Notes under the pieces: model-generated
The model's input: the letters and a program-made list of their open reading frames with translations, nothing else
Databases searched by the model: none
What the model was told of the DNA's origin: nothing
Shown: one piece after another, positions 1 through 5,880 of the stretch
How the letters are laid out: every line of letters begins with the position of its first letter
Position numbering within the stretch: the first letter of the stretch is position 1
NCBI GenBank assembly: GCA_022825185.1
Contig: JAJDYK010000202.1
Span: 1 to 7,106, forward strand
Source of the DNA: Candidatus Latescibacterota bacterium
GTDB lineage: Bacteria > Latescibacterota > UBA2968 > UBA8231
Reading direction: 5' to 3'
Length of the DNA stretch: 7,106 bases
Made by a program: the position numbers and the translations under genes

Positions 1-275
1 TTGGCAAATATCTGCTCGTTGGGCAGGACGTAACCCTCGCTGGAACCCGGCGGCCGGTAGAAGGCGCAAAAGTCGCATTTGACCCAGCAGACATTGGTGT
101 AGTTGATGTTGCGCCCGACGTTGTAGGTGACCACCTGCTCGGGGTGTTTTTGCAGGCGCACCCAATGCGCCAGCATCCCCAGCTCGGCGAGGTTGTGGTG
201 CGCGTATAAGCGGCGGGCATCATCGAGCGCGAGGCGCTCCCCGGCATAGACCTTTTCGGCAATATCGGCGATCAC
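1..275 (-). CDS. mqnC: Cyclic dehypoxanthinyl futalosine synthase MqnC, N-terminal part (runs off the left edge)
   Basis: MqnC is a radical-SAM enzyme that cyclises dehypoxanthinyl futalosine in the futalosine route to menaquinone, in the cytoplasm. Only the first 91 codons are in the window. They show the family's N-terminal helical segment (DIAEKVYAGERLALDDARRLY) and then NYTNVC, with the 4Fe-4S ligands C63, C67 and C70 in the CxxxCxxC spacing, followed by FCAFYRPPGSSEGYVL, a typical MqnC stretch. I place the start at a GTG (273-275), five bases after the mqnE stop. No strong ribosome binding site is visible there, so translational coupling with mqnE is likely. It follows mqnE in the same operon and is clearly its paralogue. 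The assignment to MqnC rather than MqnE rests on the CDFCAFYRxPG signature; the catalytic core lies outside the window. Confidence 0.9.
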   Translation of the reverse strand, partial: MIADIAEKVYAGERLALDDARRLYAHHNLAELGMLAHWVRLQKHPEQVVTYNVGRNINYTNVCWVKCDFCAFYRPPGSSEGYVLPNEQIFA

Positions 276-280
276 GGGTG

Positions 281-1405
281 CTATCCAGTCGCCGCCAACA
301 GAGTCGAAGTATCGGCGACGATATTGTAGAGGGAGTCGCGCTCCAAGGGCTGGCGTCCGGCCTCGACGATGCGCTGCATGAGCTCGGCCTGCGTCAATCG
401 TTGCTGGGTCTCGGTAAAACTCTTGCGAGTAATTTCGTAGTCCATGACCGTGCCGTCGATGTCGTCAGCCCCGTACCAGAGCGCAGTTTGCGAAATCTCG
501 ATAGTGTTCATAATCCAGAAGGTCTTGACGTGGGGGAAGTTGTCCAGCATCAGCCTCCCCACGGCGATCTCCTTGAGGTCTAGGCAACCCGTCGGCCCAG
601 GCAAGTCCTCCAACTCGGTGCGCTCAGGGTGGAAAGAGAGCGGGATATAGCAGAGGAAACCGCTGGTCTCGTCCTGTACTTCGCGCAGCCGCACGAGGTG
701 ATAGACCTTCTCCTCGGTATTTTCGATGTGCCCGTAGAGCATGGTGGCGTTGGAGGGCAGGCCGGCTCTGTGCGCCGCCTGCGCGATCTCCAGCCACTCC
801 TCAGAGTCCGCCTTAGTCCAGAAGAGGTCGCCCTGAACCCGGTCGCTGAAGACCTCGGCCCCGCCGCCGGGCAGTGACTCCAGCCCAGCCGCCTTCATGT
901 CGGCAAAAATTTCCTCCAGCGGCTTTTTGGCGATGCGCTGAATCTGGGCGATCTCAATCATGGTGAAGGCTTTCAGATGCGCGTCGGGGCGGGCCTGCTT
1001 CATCGCCTGCAAGACGTCGAGGTAGTACTGGTAGGGCAGTTTGGGATTGACGCCGCCGACCATGTGAATCTCGGTAATCGGAGCTTGGTCGTACTCGGCG
1101 ACCCGCGCGGCGACCTGCTCGGGCGACAACACGTAGCCGCGCTCGTCTTTGGGCTTGACGTAGAAGGAGCAGAACTTACAGAGCTTGTTGCAGATGTTGG
1201 TGTAGTTGATATGCTGGTTGCGCACGTAGTACGCGGTGTCGCCGCTTTTGCGCTCGCGGACGATATTGGCCAGATAGCCCAAGATGGGCAGATCCTCGCA
1301 GGCGTACAGGCGCAGACCATCGTCCAAGCTCAAGCGCTGTCCGGCCAACACTTTGTCGTGGATATCTGCGAGACCGGCGCGGCCGATAAGGTCGTCGTAA
1401 ATCAC
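281..1405 (-). CDS. mqnE: Aminofutalosine synthase MqnE (radical SAM)
   Basis: MqnE joins 3-[(1-carboxyvinyl)oxy]benzoate to S-adenosylmethionine to give aminofutalosine, an early step of the futalosine pathway to menaquinone. The 374-residue product is of normal family length and looks intact. Visible marks are NYTNIC with the 4Fe-4S ligands C72, C76 and C79 (CxxxCxxC), EIHMVGGVNP around 112-121, LPGGGAE at 178-184, and further on SNATMLYGHIE and a FHPERTEL stretch, all typical of the MqnE/MqnC family. KFCSFYVKPKDERGY after the cluster fits MqnE better than MqnC. The start is a GTG (1403-1405) with a good AGGAG (1412-1416) six bases upstream, which decides it. It lies 41 bp downstream of menG and 5 bp upstream of mqnC, so the three form one operon. 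The family assignment is firm; the exact step is inferred from sequence. Confidence 0.93.
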   Translation of the reverse strand: MIYDDLIGRAGLADIHDKVLAGQRLSLDDGLRLYACEDLPILGYLANIVRERKSGDTAYYVRNQHINYTNICNKLCKFCSFYVKPKDERGYVLSPEQVAARVAEYDQAPITEIHMVGGVNPKLPYQYYLDVLQAMKQARPDAHLKAFTMIEIAQIQRIAKKPLEEIFADMKAAGLESLPGGGAEVFSDRVQGDLFWTKADSEEWLEIAQAAHRAGLPSNATMLYGHIENTEEKVYHLVRLREVQDETSGFLCYIPLSFHPERTELEDLPGPTGCLDLKEIAVGRLMLDNFPHVKTFWIMNTIEISQTALWYGADDIDGTVMDYEITRKSFTETQQRLTQAELMQRIVEAGRQPLERDSLYNIVADTSTLLAATG

Positions 1406-1431
1406 TTGTTTCTCCTGAGTTTTAGTACATA

Positions 1432-1445
1432 ATACCTATGGGTAT
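1432..1445. repeat. Small inverted repeat between menG and mqnE
   Basis: ATACC and GGTAT flank a four-base TATG in the 41-bp gap between the menG stop and the mqnE ribosome binding site. In the operon mRNA it could form a short hairpin affecting processing or relative translation. Five base pairs is weak and no T-run follows, so it is not a terminator. Confidence 0.3.
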
Positions 1446-1446
1446 C

Positions 1447-2175
1447 CTATTCGTCAACCGGCCCTTTGACGCCCTGATACACCGCGGCAATCCCTAGAGT
1501 CATAGGCGTGTAGCGCGTCTGGCTGAACCCGGCCGCGACGAGCAATTCCACAAACGCCCGCCCTTGGGGAAAGGTCCCCACCGAGCGCGGCAGATAGGCG
1601 TAGGCCCGGCGCTGGCCGGAGATTAGACCGCCGATCAAAGGCAGCACTTTGTGAAAGTAGAATAGGTATAATTGCCGGAACAGCGGCGCACTAGGCTCGC
1701 AAAAGTCGAGTACCAAAAGCTCGCCGCCGGGCTTGAGCACCCGATGCGCCTCGGCCAAGCCACTGGGAATGTTCCCAAAGTTGCGCACCCCAAAAGCCCC
1801 GGTTACCATATCGAAGGTATTGTCCTGAAACGGCAACTGCTCGGCGTCGCCGACTAACAACTCCACGCGCGCGGACGGGTCCTTGGCCGCCACCTTGACC
1901 GCCCCCAGCCGCAGCATCTCAATAGCCATGTCAATACCGACGACCTGTTGCGGCCCCAAACGGTCAGCCGCAAGCGCAAAATCGCCAGTGCCGGTAGCCA
2001 GATCCAACACGCGCTGCGGGCGCTTGTCTTGGGCTGCTTGGAGGGCGCGCCGCCGCCAGTACACATCGACTCCGCCGCTGAGCAAGTGGTTGAGCAAGTC
2101 GTAGCGCCGGGCAATGGCGTTGAACATGTCTCGGTTGCGCCTCTTGTGTTCGGCGACGTTTTGCTTATTCTCCAT
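1447..2175 (-). CDS. menG: Demethylmenaquinone methyltransferase (UbiE/MenG family)
   Basis: This enzyme C-methylates demethylmenaquinone with S-adenosylmethionine, the last step of menaquinone synthesis, and acts at the membrane-facing lipid substrate without being an integral membrane protein. The 242-residue product has the normal UbiE/MenG length. The N-terminal MFNAIARRYDLLNHLLS (17-33) is the family signature. VLDLATGTGDF (56-66) is the SAM-binding motif I, D82 ends the second strand, GDAEQLPF (109-116) is the next motif, and GAFGVRNFGN and RVLKPGGELLVLDF follow. It is the first gene of the operon with mqnE and mqnC, and in an organism with the futalosine route the substrate is most likely demethylmenaquinone rather than a ubiquinone precursor. 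No Shine-Dalgarno is seen before the ATG; the promoter spacing suggests a leaderless mRNA. Confidence 0.92.
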   Translation of the reverse strand: MENKQNVAEHKRRNRDMFNAIARRYDLLNHLLSGGVDVYWRRRALQAAQDKRPQRVLDLATGTGDFALAADRLGPQQVVGIDMAIEMLRLGAVKVAAKDPSARVELLVGDAEQLPFQDNTFDMVTGAFGVRNFGNIPSGLAEAHRVLKPGGELLVLDFCEPSAPLFRQLYLFYFHKVLPLIGGLISGQRRAYAYLPRSVGTFPQGRAFVELLVAAGFSQTRYTPMTLGIAAVYQGVKGPVDE

Positions 2176-2182
2176 GCAGGAA

Positions 2183-2210
2183 AAGCTAGTCCCGTTACCA
2201 TCACTGTCAA
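2183..2210 (-). promoter_or_regulatory. Candidate sigma-70 promoter of menG-mqnE-mqnC
   Basis: Read on the minus strand, a perfect TTGACA (2205-2210) stands 16 bp before TAGCTT (2183-2188), a weak 3-of-6 match to TATAAT. The predicted start of transcription, about 7 bases beyond, falls on or next to the menG ATG at 2175. This agrees with the absence of a ribosome binding site. The whole promoter sits in the 44-bp gap to the divergent response regulator, so the two genes' control regions overlap. Confidence 0.45.
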
Positions 2211-2219
2211 CAGAAGCTC

Positions 2220-3584
2220 ATGCCCCAGCTTCAGGCCAACATCCTCATCGCCGACCAATCGCTCTTTATCCGCGAAGGGCTGCAAGAGGCATTGCAAAAA
2301 CCCGGCTATGCCATTGAAACCGCCGCGGACGGTGCCCAAGTGCGCCGGATGCTAAAAGCTGGCAATTTCCACTTGGCCATTCTCGACTTGCAGATGCCCG
2401 GTCCCGCTGGGATGAAACTTTTGCAGGAGGTCGGCCAGCAACACCCCGACACCCTGTGCATCATACTCACAGACCACGATAACGTCCACACCGCGGTCGA
2501 AGCCATGCGCAAAGGCGCGTACGACGTGGTGACCAAACCCGTTGATCTAGACCAACTGCGTCTCGTAGTCTCCCGCGCCTTAGATCGCTTCGAACTCGTC
2601 GTCGAAAACCGCAAGCTCCACCACCGCCTCGAAAAAGAAGCCCCCTTCCGCCGCCTCGTGCGCCGCAGCCCGGCCATGCAGGCCGCCGCGGCCACGATCA
2701 AACAAGTGGCCGAAACAGACGTGCCGGTGCTCTTGCGCGGCGAAACCGGCGTCGGCAAGGATCTAGTAGCACGCGCCATCCACGATCGCAGCAGACGCCG
2801 CGACGCTCCTTTTGTGGCCGTCAACTGCGGCGGCTTCACCGAAGAGCTTTTTACCAGCGAATTGTTCGGCCACAAGCGCGGGGCTTTTACCAGCGCCCAC
2901 GCCGACCGGCCCGGCCGATTCACCCTCGCCGAGGGCGGGACCCTCTTCCTCGACGAAATCGGCGAAGTCTCGCACAAAAATCAGGTCGAACTTCTGCGCG
3001 TCCTAGAGTCCCACGAGTTCCAACCGCTCGGGGACTCTCAGGTCCACCGCGCCGATGTGCGCATCATCGCCGCGACCAACCGCGACCTCGAAGGCGCGGT
3101 CGCAACAGGGGGCTTCCGCGAAGACCTATACTACCGCCTCAACGTGATCCCCATCGACATTCCCCCTTTGCGCCAGCGGCGGGAAGACATCCCGGTCTTA
3201 GTCGAAATGTGCCTCGACGAAACCTGCCGCGCACAAAACAAGCCCTCCAAGAAGATCAGCCCGGAAGCTATGGAGGGCCTCATTGCCTATGATTGGCCGG
3301 GCAATGTGCGCCAGTTGCGCAACCTGCTGCAGCGGCTCGTAGTCACCACTCCGGCTGCAGTCATCCTCCCCGAACACCTGCCCGGTCCGCTCGGCGAGAT
3401 GACCGATGGCCCCGGTCAATTCTCAATGGCTATCGGCTCTTCCCTCCAAGAGGTCGAAGCCGAATTCATCCGCCAGACCCTCCAACGCCTCACGGGCAAC
3501 CGCCGCGAGGCGGCCGCTATTTTGGGCATTAGCGTCCGCTCCCTCCAGTACAAGATCAAGCGGTACAACATCACCACCAAGTAA
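2220..3584 (+). CDS. Sigma-54-dependent response regulator (REC, AAA+, Fis-type HTH)
   Basis: An NtrC/ZraR-type activator that, once phosphorylated, should hydrolyse ATP to open sigma-54 promoters. Residues 1-120 form a receiver with phospho-acceptor D56 (LDLQMPG), T84 and K106. The acidic pair is D12-Q13 rather than D-D. The AAA+ domain has Walker A GETGVGKD (174-181), N202 (glutamate-switch Asn), GAFTSA (221-226) in place of GAFTGA, Walker B TLFLDEIGE (241-249), arginine-finger region FREDLYYRLNV (299-309) and sensor II WPGNVRQLRN (359-368). A Fis-type helix-turn-helix with NRREAAAILGISVRSLQYKIKRY ends the 454-residue protein, which is of normal length. The ATG at 2220 has only a weak AGAAG before it. 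There is no histidine kinase beside it, so its partner is unknown. It diverges from menG across 44 bp. The sigma-54 promoter at 3762 is a possible target. Confidence 0.93.
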   Translation: MPQLQANILIADQSLFIREGLQEALQKPGYAIETAADGAQVRRMLKAGNFHLAILDLQMPGPAGMKLLQEVGQQHPDTLCIILTDHDNVHTAVEAMRKGAYDVVTKPVDLDQLRLVVSRALDRFELVVENRKLHHRLEKEAPFRRLVRRSPAMQAAAATIKQVAETDVPVLLRGETGVGKDLVARAIHDRSRRRDAPFVAVNCGGFTEELFTSELFGHKRGAFTSAHADRPGRFTLAEGGTLFLDEIGEVSHKNQVELLRVLESHEFQPLGDSQVHRADVRIIAATNRDLEGAVATGGFREDLYYRLNVIPIDIPPLRQRREDIPVLVEMCLDETCRAQNKPSKKISPEAMEGLIAYDWPGNVRQLRNLLQRLVVTTPAAVILPEHLPGPLGEMTDGPGQFSMAIGSSLQEVEAEFIRQTLQRLTGNRREAAAILGISVRSLQYKIKRYNITTK

Positions 3585-3596
3585 CGCGCTGACGGC

Positions 3597-3623
3597 TGTC
3601 GGCAAACGCGCGACAAGTCGGCA
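3597..3623. repeat. GTCGGCA direct repeat with internal TGTCG/CGACA dyad
   Basis: GTCGGCA occurs at 3598-3604 and again at 3617-3623, 19 bp apart, and TGTCG (3597-3601) forms a dyad with CGACA (3611-3615) across 9 bp. It lies about 140-165 bp before the GG of the sigma-54-like promoter, a usual distance for an upstream activator site. Function is inferred from position only. Confidence 0.3.
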
Positions 3624-3721
3624 GTCCATTCACCAACGCTAGTCCACTCCTGCATTTTTTGCACTTTTGCGCCTGTGTGGTACCTCAACCTGCTCCTCGC
3701 CCAGTACTGTCTTTCTCATAA

Positions 3722-3751
3722 GTAACATATTCACAGTGACTTAACTATAAG
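3722..3751 (+). promoter_or_regulatory. Weak sigma-70-like promoter
   Basis: GTAACA (3722-3727, 4 of 6) is followed after 18 bp by TATAAG (3746-3751, 5 of 6). It would place a start just before the sigma-54-like element and could give basal expression of the downstream sigma gene. The long spacer makes it weak. Confidence 0.25.
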
Positions 3752-3761
3752 AGACTAAATG

Positions 3762-3778
3762 TGGCATTAGATTTGCTT
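3762..3778 (+). promoter_or_regulatory. Near-consensus sigma-54 promoter (-24/-12)
   Basis: The 17 bases TGGCATTAGATTTGCTT fit the sigma-54 consensus TGGCAC-N5-TTGCW. GG at 3763-3764 and GC at 3775-3776 are exactly ten bases apart, and the -12 box TTGCT is perfect. Transcription would begin near 3788 and leave a leader of about 300 bases before the sigma-factor ATG. It stands between an activator gene of the sigma-54 class and a sigma-70 gene. This is the best promoter of its type in the window; activity is inferred. Confidence 0.6.
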
Positions 3779-3812
3779 ATCTATATGTGAGTCGAAAGGA
3801 GCACCGGTCGCC

Positions 3813-3902
3813 TTGCGCACGATCAAACAGAGTTTCACAGCCCGCATCGACCGTAACTATTTGTTAATACAGAGTAAACAATTTTGTCAGATCGAGCATT
3901 GA
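3813..3902 (+). CDS. Possible 29-residue leader ORF
   Basis: A TTG at 3813 opens a 29-codon frame ending at TGA (3900-3902). The product would begin with TTG-encoded Met, then RTIKQSFTARIDRNYLL, and end QFCQIEH; it is basic and matches nothing I recognise. An AAAGGAG at 3795-3801 precedes it by 11 bases, longer than ideal. It would lie near the 5' end of a transcript from the sigma-54-like promoter at 3762, as a leader peptide might. The evidence is only the ribosome-binding-like motif and position, and a chance frame of this size is common. Confidence 0.2.
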   Translation: MRTIKQSFTARIDRNYLLIQSKQFCQIEH

Positions 3903-3945
3903 GCAACGCGGGGACGCTTTGCAACCTCGAACTGAAACAATAAGG

Positions 3946-3960
3946 ATGCAAATTTTGCAC
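3946..3960. promoter_or_regulatory. Palindromic operator-like site 1 (ATGCAAA-T-TTTGCAC)
   Basis: Two seven-base arms, ATGCAAA and TTTGCAC, flank one base and match in six of seven pairs. The same arms recur in the site at 4042-4057. The site lies downstream of the sigma-54-like start and about 130 bp before the sigma-factor ATG, as a repressor or roadblock site might. The binding protein is unknown. Confidence 0.4.
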
Positions 3961-4041
3961 TTTAAGCACATAGGGCCTGACGCTTCTAACTAGCGCAATT
4001 CAAGCGCCTTACAGAAGATCAGCCAAAATTGTTGCAACTGA

Positions 4042-4057
4042 GTGCAAAAATTTGCAC
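4042..4057. promoter_or_regulatory. Palindromic operator-like site 2 (GTGCAAA-AA-TTTGCAC)
   Basis: The arms GTGCAAA and TTTGCAC are perfect inverted copies around AA. It ends 34 bases before the sigma-factor ATG and shares its arms with the site at 3946-3960. A GTTGCAAC palindrome (4031-4038) lies just before it. In RNA it could also be a seven-pair stem, but with a two-base loop this is unlikely, so a DNA-binding site is favoured. Confidence 0.45.
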
Positions 4058-4075
4058 CTGCTGACCCCATTACCC

Positions 4076-4083
4076 AAGGAAGG
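4076..4083 (+). promoter_or_regulatory. Strong ribosome binding site of the sigma factor
   Basis: AAGGAAGG stands eight bases before the ATG at 4092 and fixes that start. Confidence 0.8.
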
Positions 4084-4091
4084 TTTCGCAC

Positions 4092-4964
4092 ATGGCTTAC
4101 GCGATCCAAGAAGCCCTAAATGACGAGGACAACACCCTGCGCCTCTATTTCGACGACATCGCCGATTCTAGGCCGCTGAGCCGACAGCGGGAAGTCGAGT
4201 TGTCGGCGCGGATCCAAGACGGCGACATGGTCGCGCGCGACGAGTTGGTTCAAGCCAACCTGCGCTTCGTCATCGACGTGGCCAAAAACTACCAGAATCG
4301 CGGTCTCTCACTAGAGGATCTGATCAGCGCAGGCAACGTGGGTTTGCTGACCGCTGCTGAGCGCTTCGACGGCACCAAGGGATACAAGTTCATCTCGTAC
4401 GCCGTATGGTGGATCAAACAGTCCATCTTGCAGACCATCGCCGAGCACGCCCGCACCGTGCGCTTGCCGCTGAACAAGCTCAGCCTGCTCAAGGACATTT
4501 CGCGGGCCGTGCGCAAGCTGGGCCAAGGCCGCGAGAGCGAGCCAGATGTCGAGGAAATCGCCGCTGAGTTGGGCCTGCCAACCGAGGAGGTCCTCGACAC
4601 CATGCTCAGCGCCCGCTCGGTGCGTTCGCTCGACGAGTCCTTTGAGGAGGACGACGATCGCAGCTTGCTTAGCCTACTCGCCGACAACAATCAGGCGACG
4701 CCCGACAGCGACGTCTTGCAAAACTCGGCTCGCGCCCACCTAGAGGAAGCCCTCTCCAGCCTCGAAGACCGCGAGTTGCGCATCATTCGCCTCTACTTCG
4801 GCCTCGATGGCAGTCAAGCACTGACCTTGGAGCAGATCGGTGGGTTGATGGGCCTGACGCGCGAGCGCGTGCGCCAGCTCAAGGAGCGCGCCCTGAGCAA
4901 GCTCCGCCACCCGACTCGCTACCAGTCGCTTCTCGCGCTGGTAGATGAGACGGAGTTTTACTAG
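4092..4964 (+). CDS. rpoD: RNA polymerase sigma-70 factor, RpoD/SigA type, short form
   Basis: A primary-type sigma factor that directs RNA polymerase to -35/-10 promoters. The 290-residue product has region 1.2 (LRLYFDDIADSRPLSRQREVELSARI, about 16-41), region 2.1-2.2 with NLRFVIDVAKNYQNRG and DLISAGNVGLLTAAERFD (76-93), region 2.3-2.4 with KGYKFISYAVWWIKQSI (96-112), region 3 (about 125-210, containing an acidic EEDDD stretch), and region 4.2 TLEQIGGLMGLTRERVRQLKERALSKLRHP (245-274). It lacks region 1.1 and is much shorter than the 500-600-residue RpoD of proteobacteria, like the primary sigma factors of the FCB group. The C-terminal tail QSLLALVDETEFY is longer than usual. It is monocistronic: a 507-bp control region before it and a strong terminator after it. 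Whether it is the primary or an alternative group 2 sigma cannot be settled here. Confidence 0.9.
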   Translation: MAYAIQEALNDEDNTLRLYFDDIADSRPLSRQREVELSARIQDGDMVARDELVQANLRFVIDVAKNYQNRGLSLEDLISAGNVGLLTAAERFDGTKGYKFISYAVWWIKQSILQTIAEHARTVRLPLNKLSLLKDISRAVRKLGQGRESEPDVEEIAAELGLPTEEVLDTMLSARSVRSLDESFEEDDDRSLLSLLADNNQATPDSDVLQNSARAHLEEALSSLEDRELRIIRLYFGLDGSQALTLEQIGGLMGLTRERVRQLKERALSKLRHPTRYQSLLALVDETEFY

Positions 4965-4977
4965 GATTGTGGCCCAC

Positions 4978-4999
4978 GCCTAAGACCGGGCGTTTAGGC
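4978..4999 (+). other. Small hairpin after the sigma factor
   Basis: GCCTAA (4978-4983) and TTAGGC (4994-4999) can pair across ten bases, 13 bases past the stop codon. It has no T-run and is probably secondary to the terminator that follows. Confidence 0.35.
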
Positions 5000-5008
5000 T
5001 AGGCACCA

Positions 5009-5044
5009 AAAGCGGGGAGCTCGAATGATCGGGCTCCCCGCTTT
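5009..5044. terminator. Intrinsic terminator shared by convergent genes
   Basis: AAAGCGGGGAGCTCGA (5009-5024) pairs with TCGGGCTCCCCGCTTT (5029-5044) over 16 positions with one G-U pair and an ATGA tetraloop. The stem is flanked by A-rich and T-rich ends on opposite sides, so it can act in both directions, ending the sigma-factor transcript and the opposing UVR-motif gene, whose stop codon lies at 5076-5078. Confidence 0.88.
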
Positions 5045-5075
5045 GCATTGCGGCTAACACTATTCTGCGAACGGC

Positions 5076-5849
5076 TTAGTCTTCGCCTTCTCGCAGCTTC
5101 TTGAGTTCGTCGCGCAAGAGCGCGGCTTTTTCAAAGTCTTCGCTATCAACCGCTTCTTGTAGCCAGCGCTCTAACTGCTCTTGTTGGCTCAGCGGCTTCT
5201 TCTGCAAAATTTCCTGCTCTAACTCATCGAGCGCGGCTTCTGAACGCTCGCGCTCGATGTAGAACTCCTCGGCCTCTACCTCGGGCCACGTGCCAATCCG
5301 CGCGCGAGTTCGCTGCACGACCGCCAACGCGCCGTCGTAGTCCTGGTCGCCGATGGAGATCATGGCCCGGGCCACGCCGTTGATGCGCAAGATATAAGGC
5401 CACCATCTCTCCAGATTGTCGCGGTCCTCTTCGCGCTCGGCATAGCGGTTGACAAAGCGAAAAAGTGCCATATTGCGCTCGGTATCGCGCACGACCCGCC
5501 GGTAATCGTGCAGTTGGATCAAAAAGGCGTAGCGCTTGTACAAGCGGCTCCCCTCGTCGAAAAGCTCGCGGCAAGCCGTTTCATCGAGCGCGAAGTCCTC
5601 GTCGCTGGCCCCGTGCTCGCGGCGGTATTTTTCCAATTCGCCCCGGTAGTAATCGAGGGCAAAGTCCTGCCCGTGAGGTCGGCGGCCGTCGGGACGGCCA
5701 TCGAGATTGAGCTGCAAAATGCCCTGAAAGGCCCCTTGATCGACCCGGATCTGGATCTTCGCAACCCCGTCCTTTCCCGATATTTTCCGCACATTCGCCT
5801 CTGGGTCGAAGGACCATTCATTTAATAGGTCGGTCATATCTCGACTCAT
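5076..5849 (-). CDS. UVR-motif (UvrB/UvrC motif) protein of unknown function
   Basis: A 257-residue soluble, highly charged protein. The N-terminal part holds KIQIRVDQGAFQGILQLNLD followed by GRPDGRRPHG and LDYY. I recognise the GRPDG-RP-G pattern as recurring in stand-alone UVR-motif proteins of several phyla. The middle (about 90-200) is predicted mostly helical. The end, from LERWLQEAVDSEDFEKAALL to about 252, is a UVR motif, the helical hairpin by which UvrB contacts UvrC and which also occurs in McsA and ClpC. There are no nuclease or helicase domains, so it is not UvrB or UvrC; a partner-binding role is the most that can be inferred. I chose the ATG at 5847-5849, preceded by GAGG (5855-5858), over an in-frame TTG at 5864 and a second ATG at 5835-5837. 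It has its own promoter and ends at the shared terminator. Confidence 0.82.
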   Translation of the reverse strand: MSRDMTDLLNEWSFDPEANVRKISGKDGVAKIQIRVDQGAFQGILQLNLDGRPDGRRPHGQDFALDYYRGELEKYRREHGASDEDFALDETACRELFDEGSRLYKRYAFLIQLHDYRRVVRDTERNMALFRFVNRYAEREEDRDNLERWWPYILRINGVARAMISIGDQDYDGALAVVQRTRARIGTWPEVEAEEFYIERERSEAALDELEQEILQKKPLSQQEQLERWLQEAVDSEDFEKAALLRDELKKLREGED

Positions 5850-5880
5850 ACCAACCTCACACAACCGCTATTTACTAACA

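Larger units (their letters stand above)
3585..4091. other. 507-bp AT-rich regulatory intergenic region upstream of the sigma factor
   Basis: This stretch separates the response regulator from the sigma factor and is markedly AT-richer than the genes. It carries a GTCGGCA repeat/dyad cluster (3597-3623), a weak sigma-70 candidate (3722-3751), a strong sigma-54 candidate (3762-3778), an AAAGGAG and short ORF (3795-3902), and two GTGCAAA-type palindromes (3946-3960, 4042-4057). No clear terminator follows the response regulator, so read-through into the sigma gene is possible. I recognise no known riboswitch or structured RNA in it. Confidence 0.7.

Noticed and set aside
977..1432. Plus-strand open frame (151 codons) opposite mqnE
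   Set aside because: Antisense shadow of a firmly identified gene; no ribosome binding site or recognisable domain.
2306..2977. Minus-strand open frame (223 codons), Ser/Arg-rich
   Set aside because: Antisense shadow of the response regulator; composition is typical of a shadow frame in GC-rich DNA.
3652..3666. Third copy of the GTGCAAA palindrome
   Set aside because: Only the TTTGCAC half is intact; the left arm CTGCATT has three mismatches.
3679..3693. GG...GC pair as a further sigma-54 promoter
   Set aside because: Spacing is eleven bases rather than ten and the -12 box is poor; the same fault applies to GG at 3944-3945 with GC at 3957-3958.
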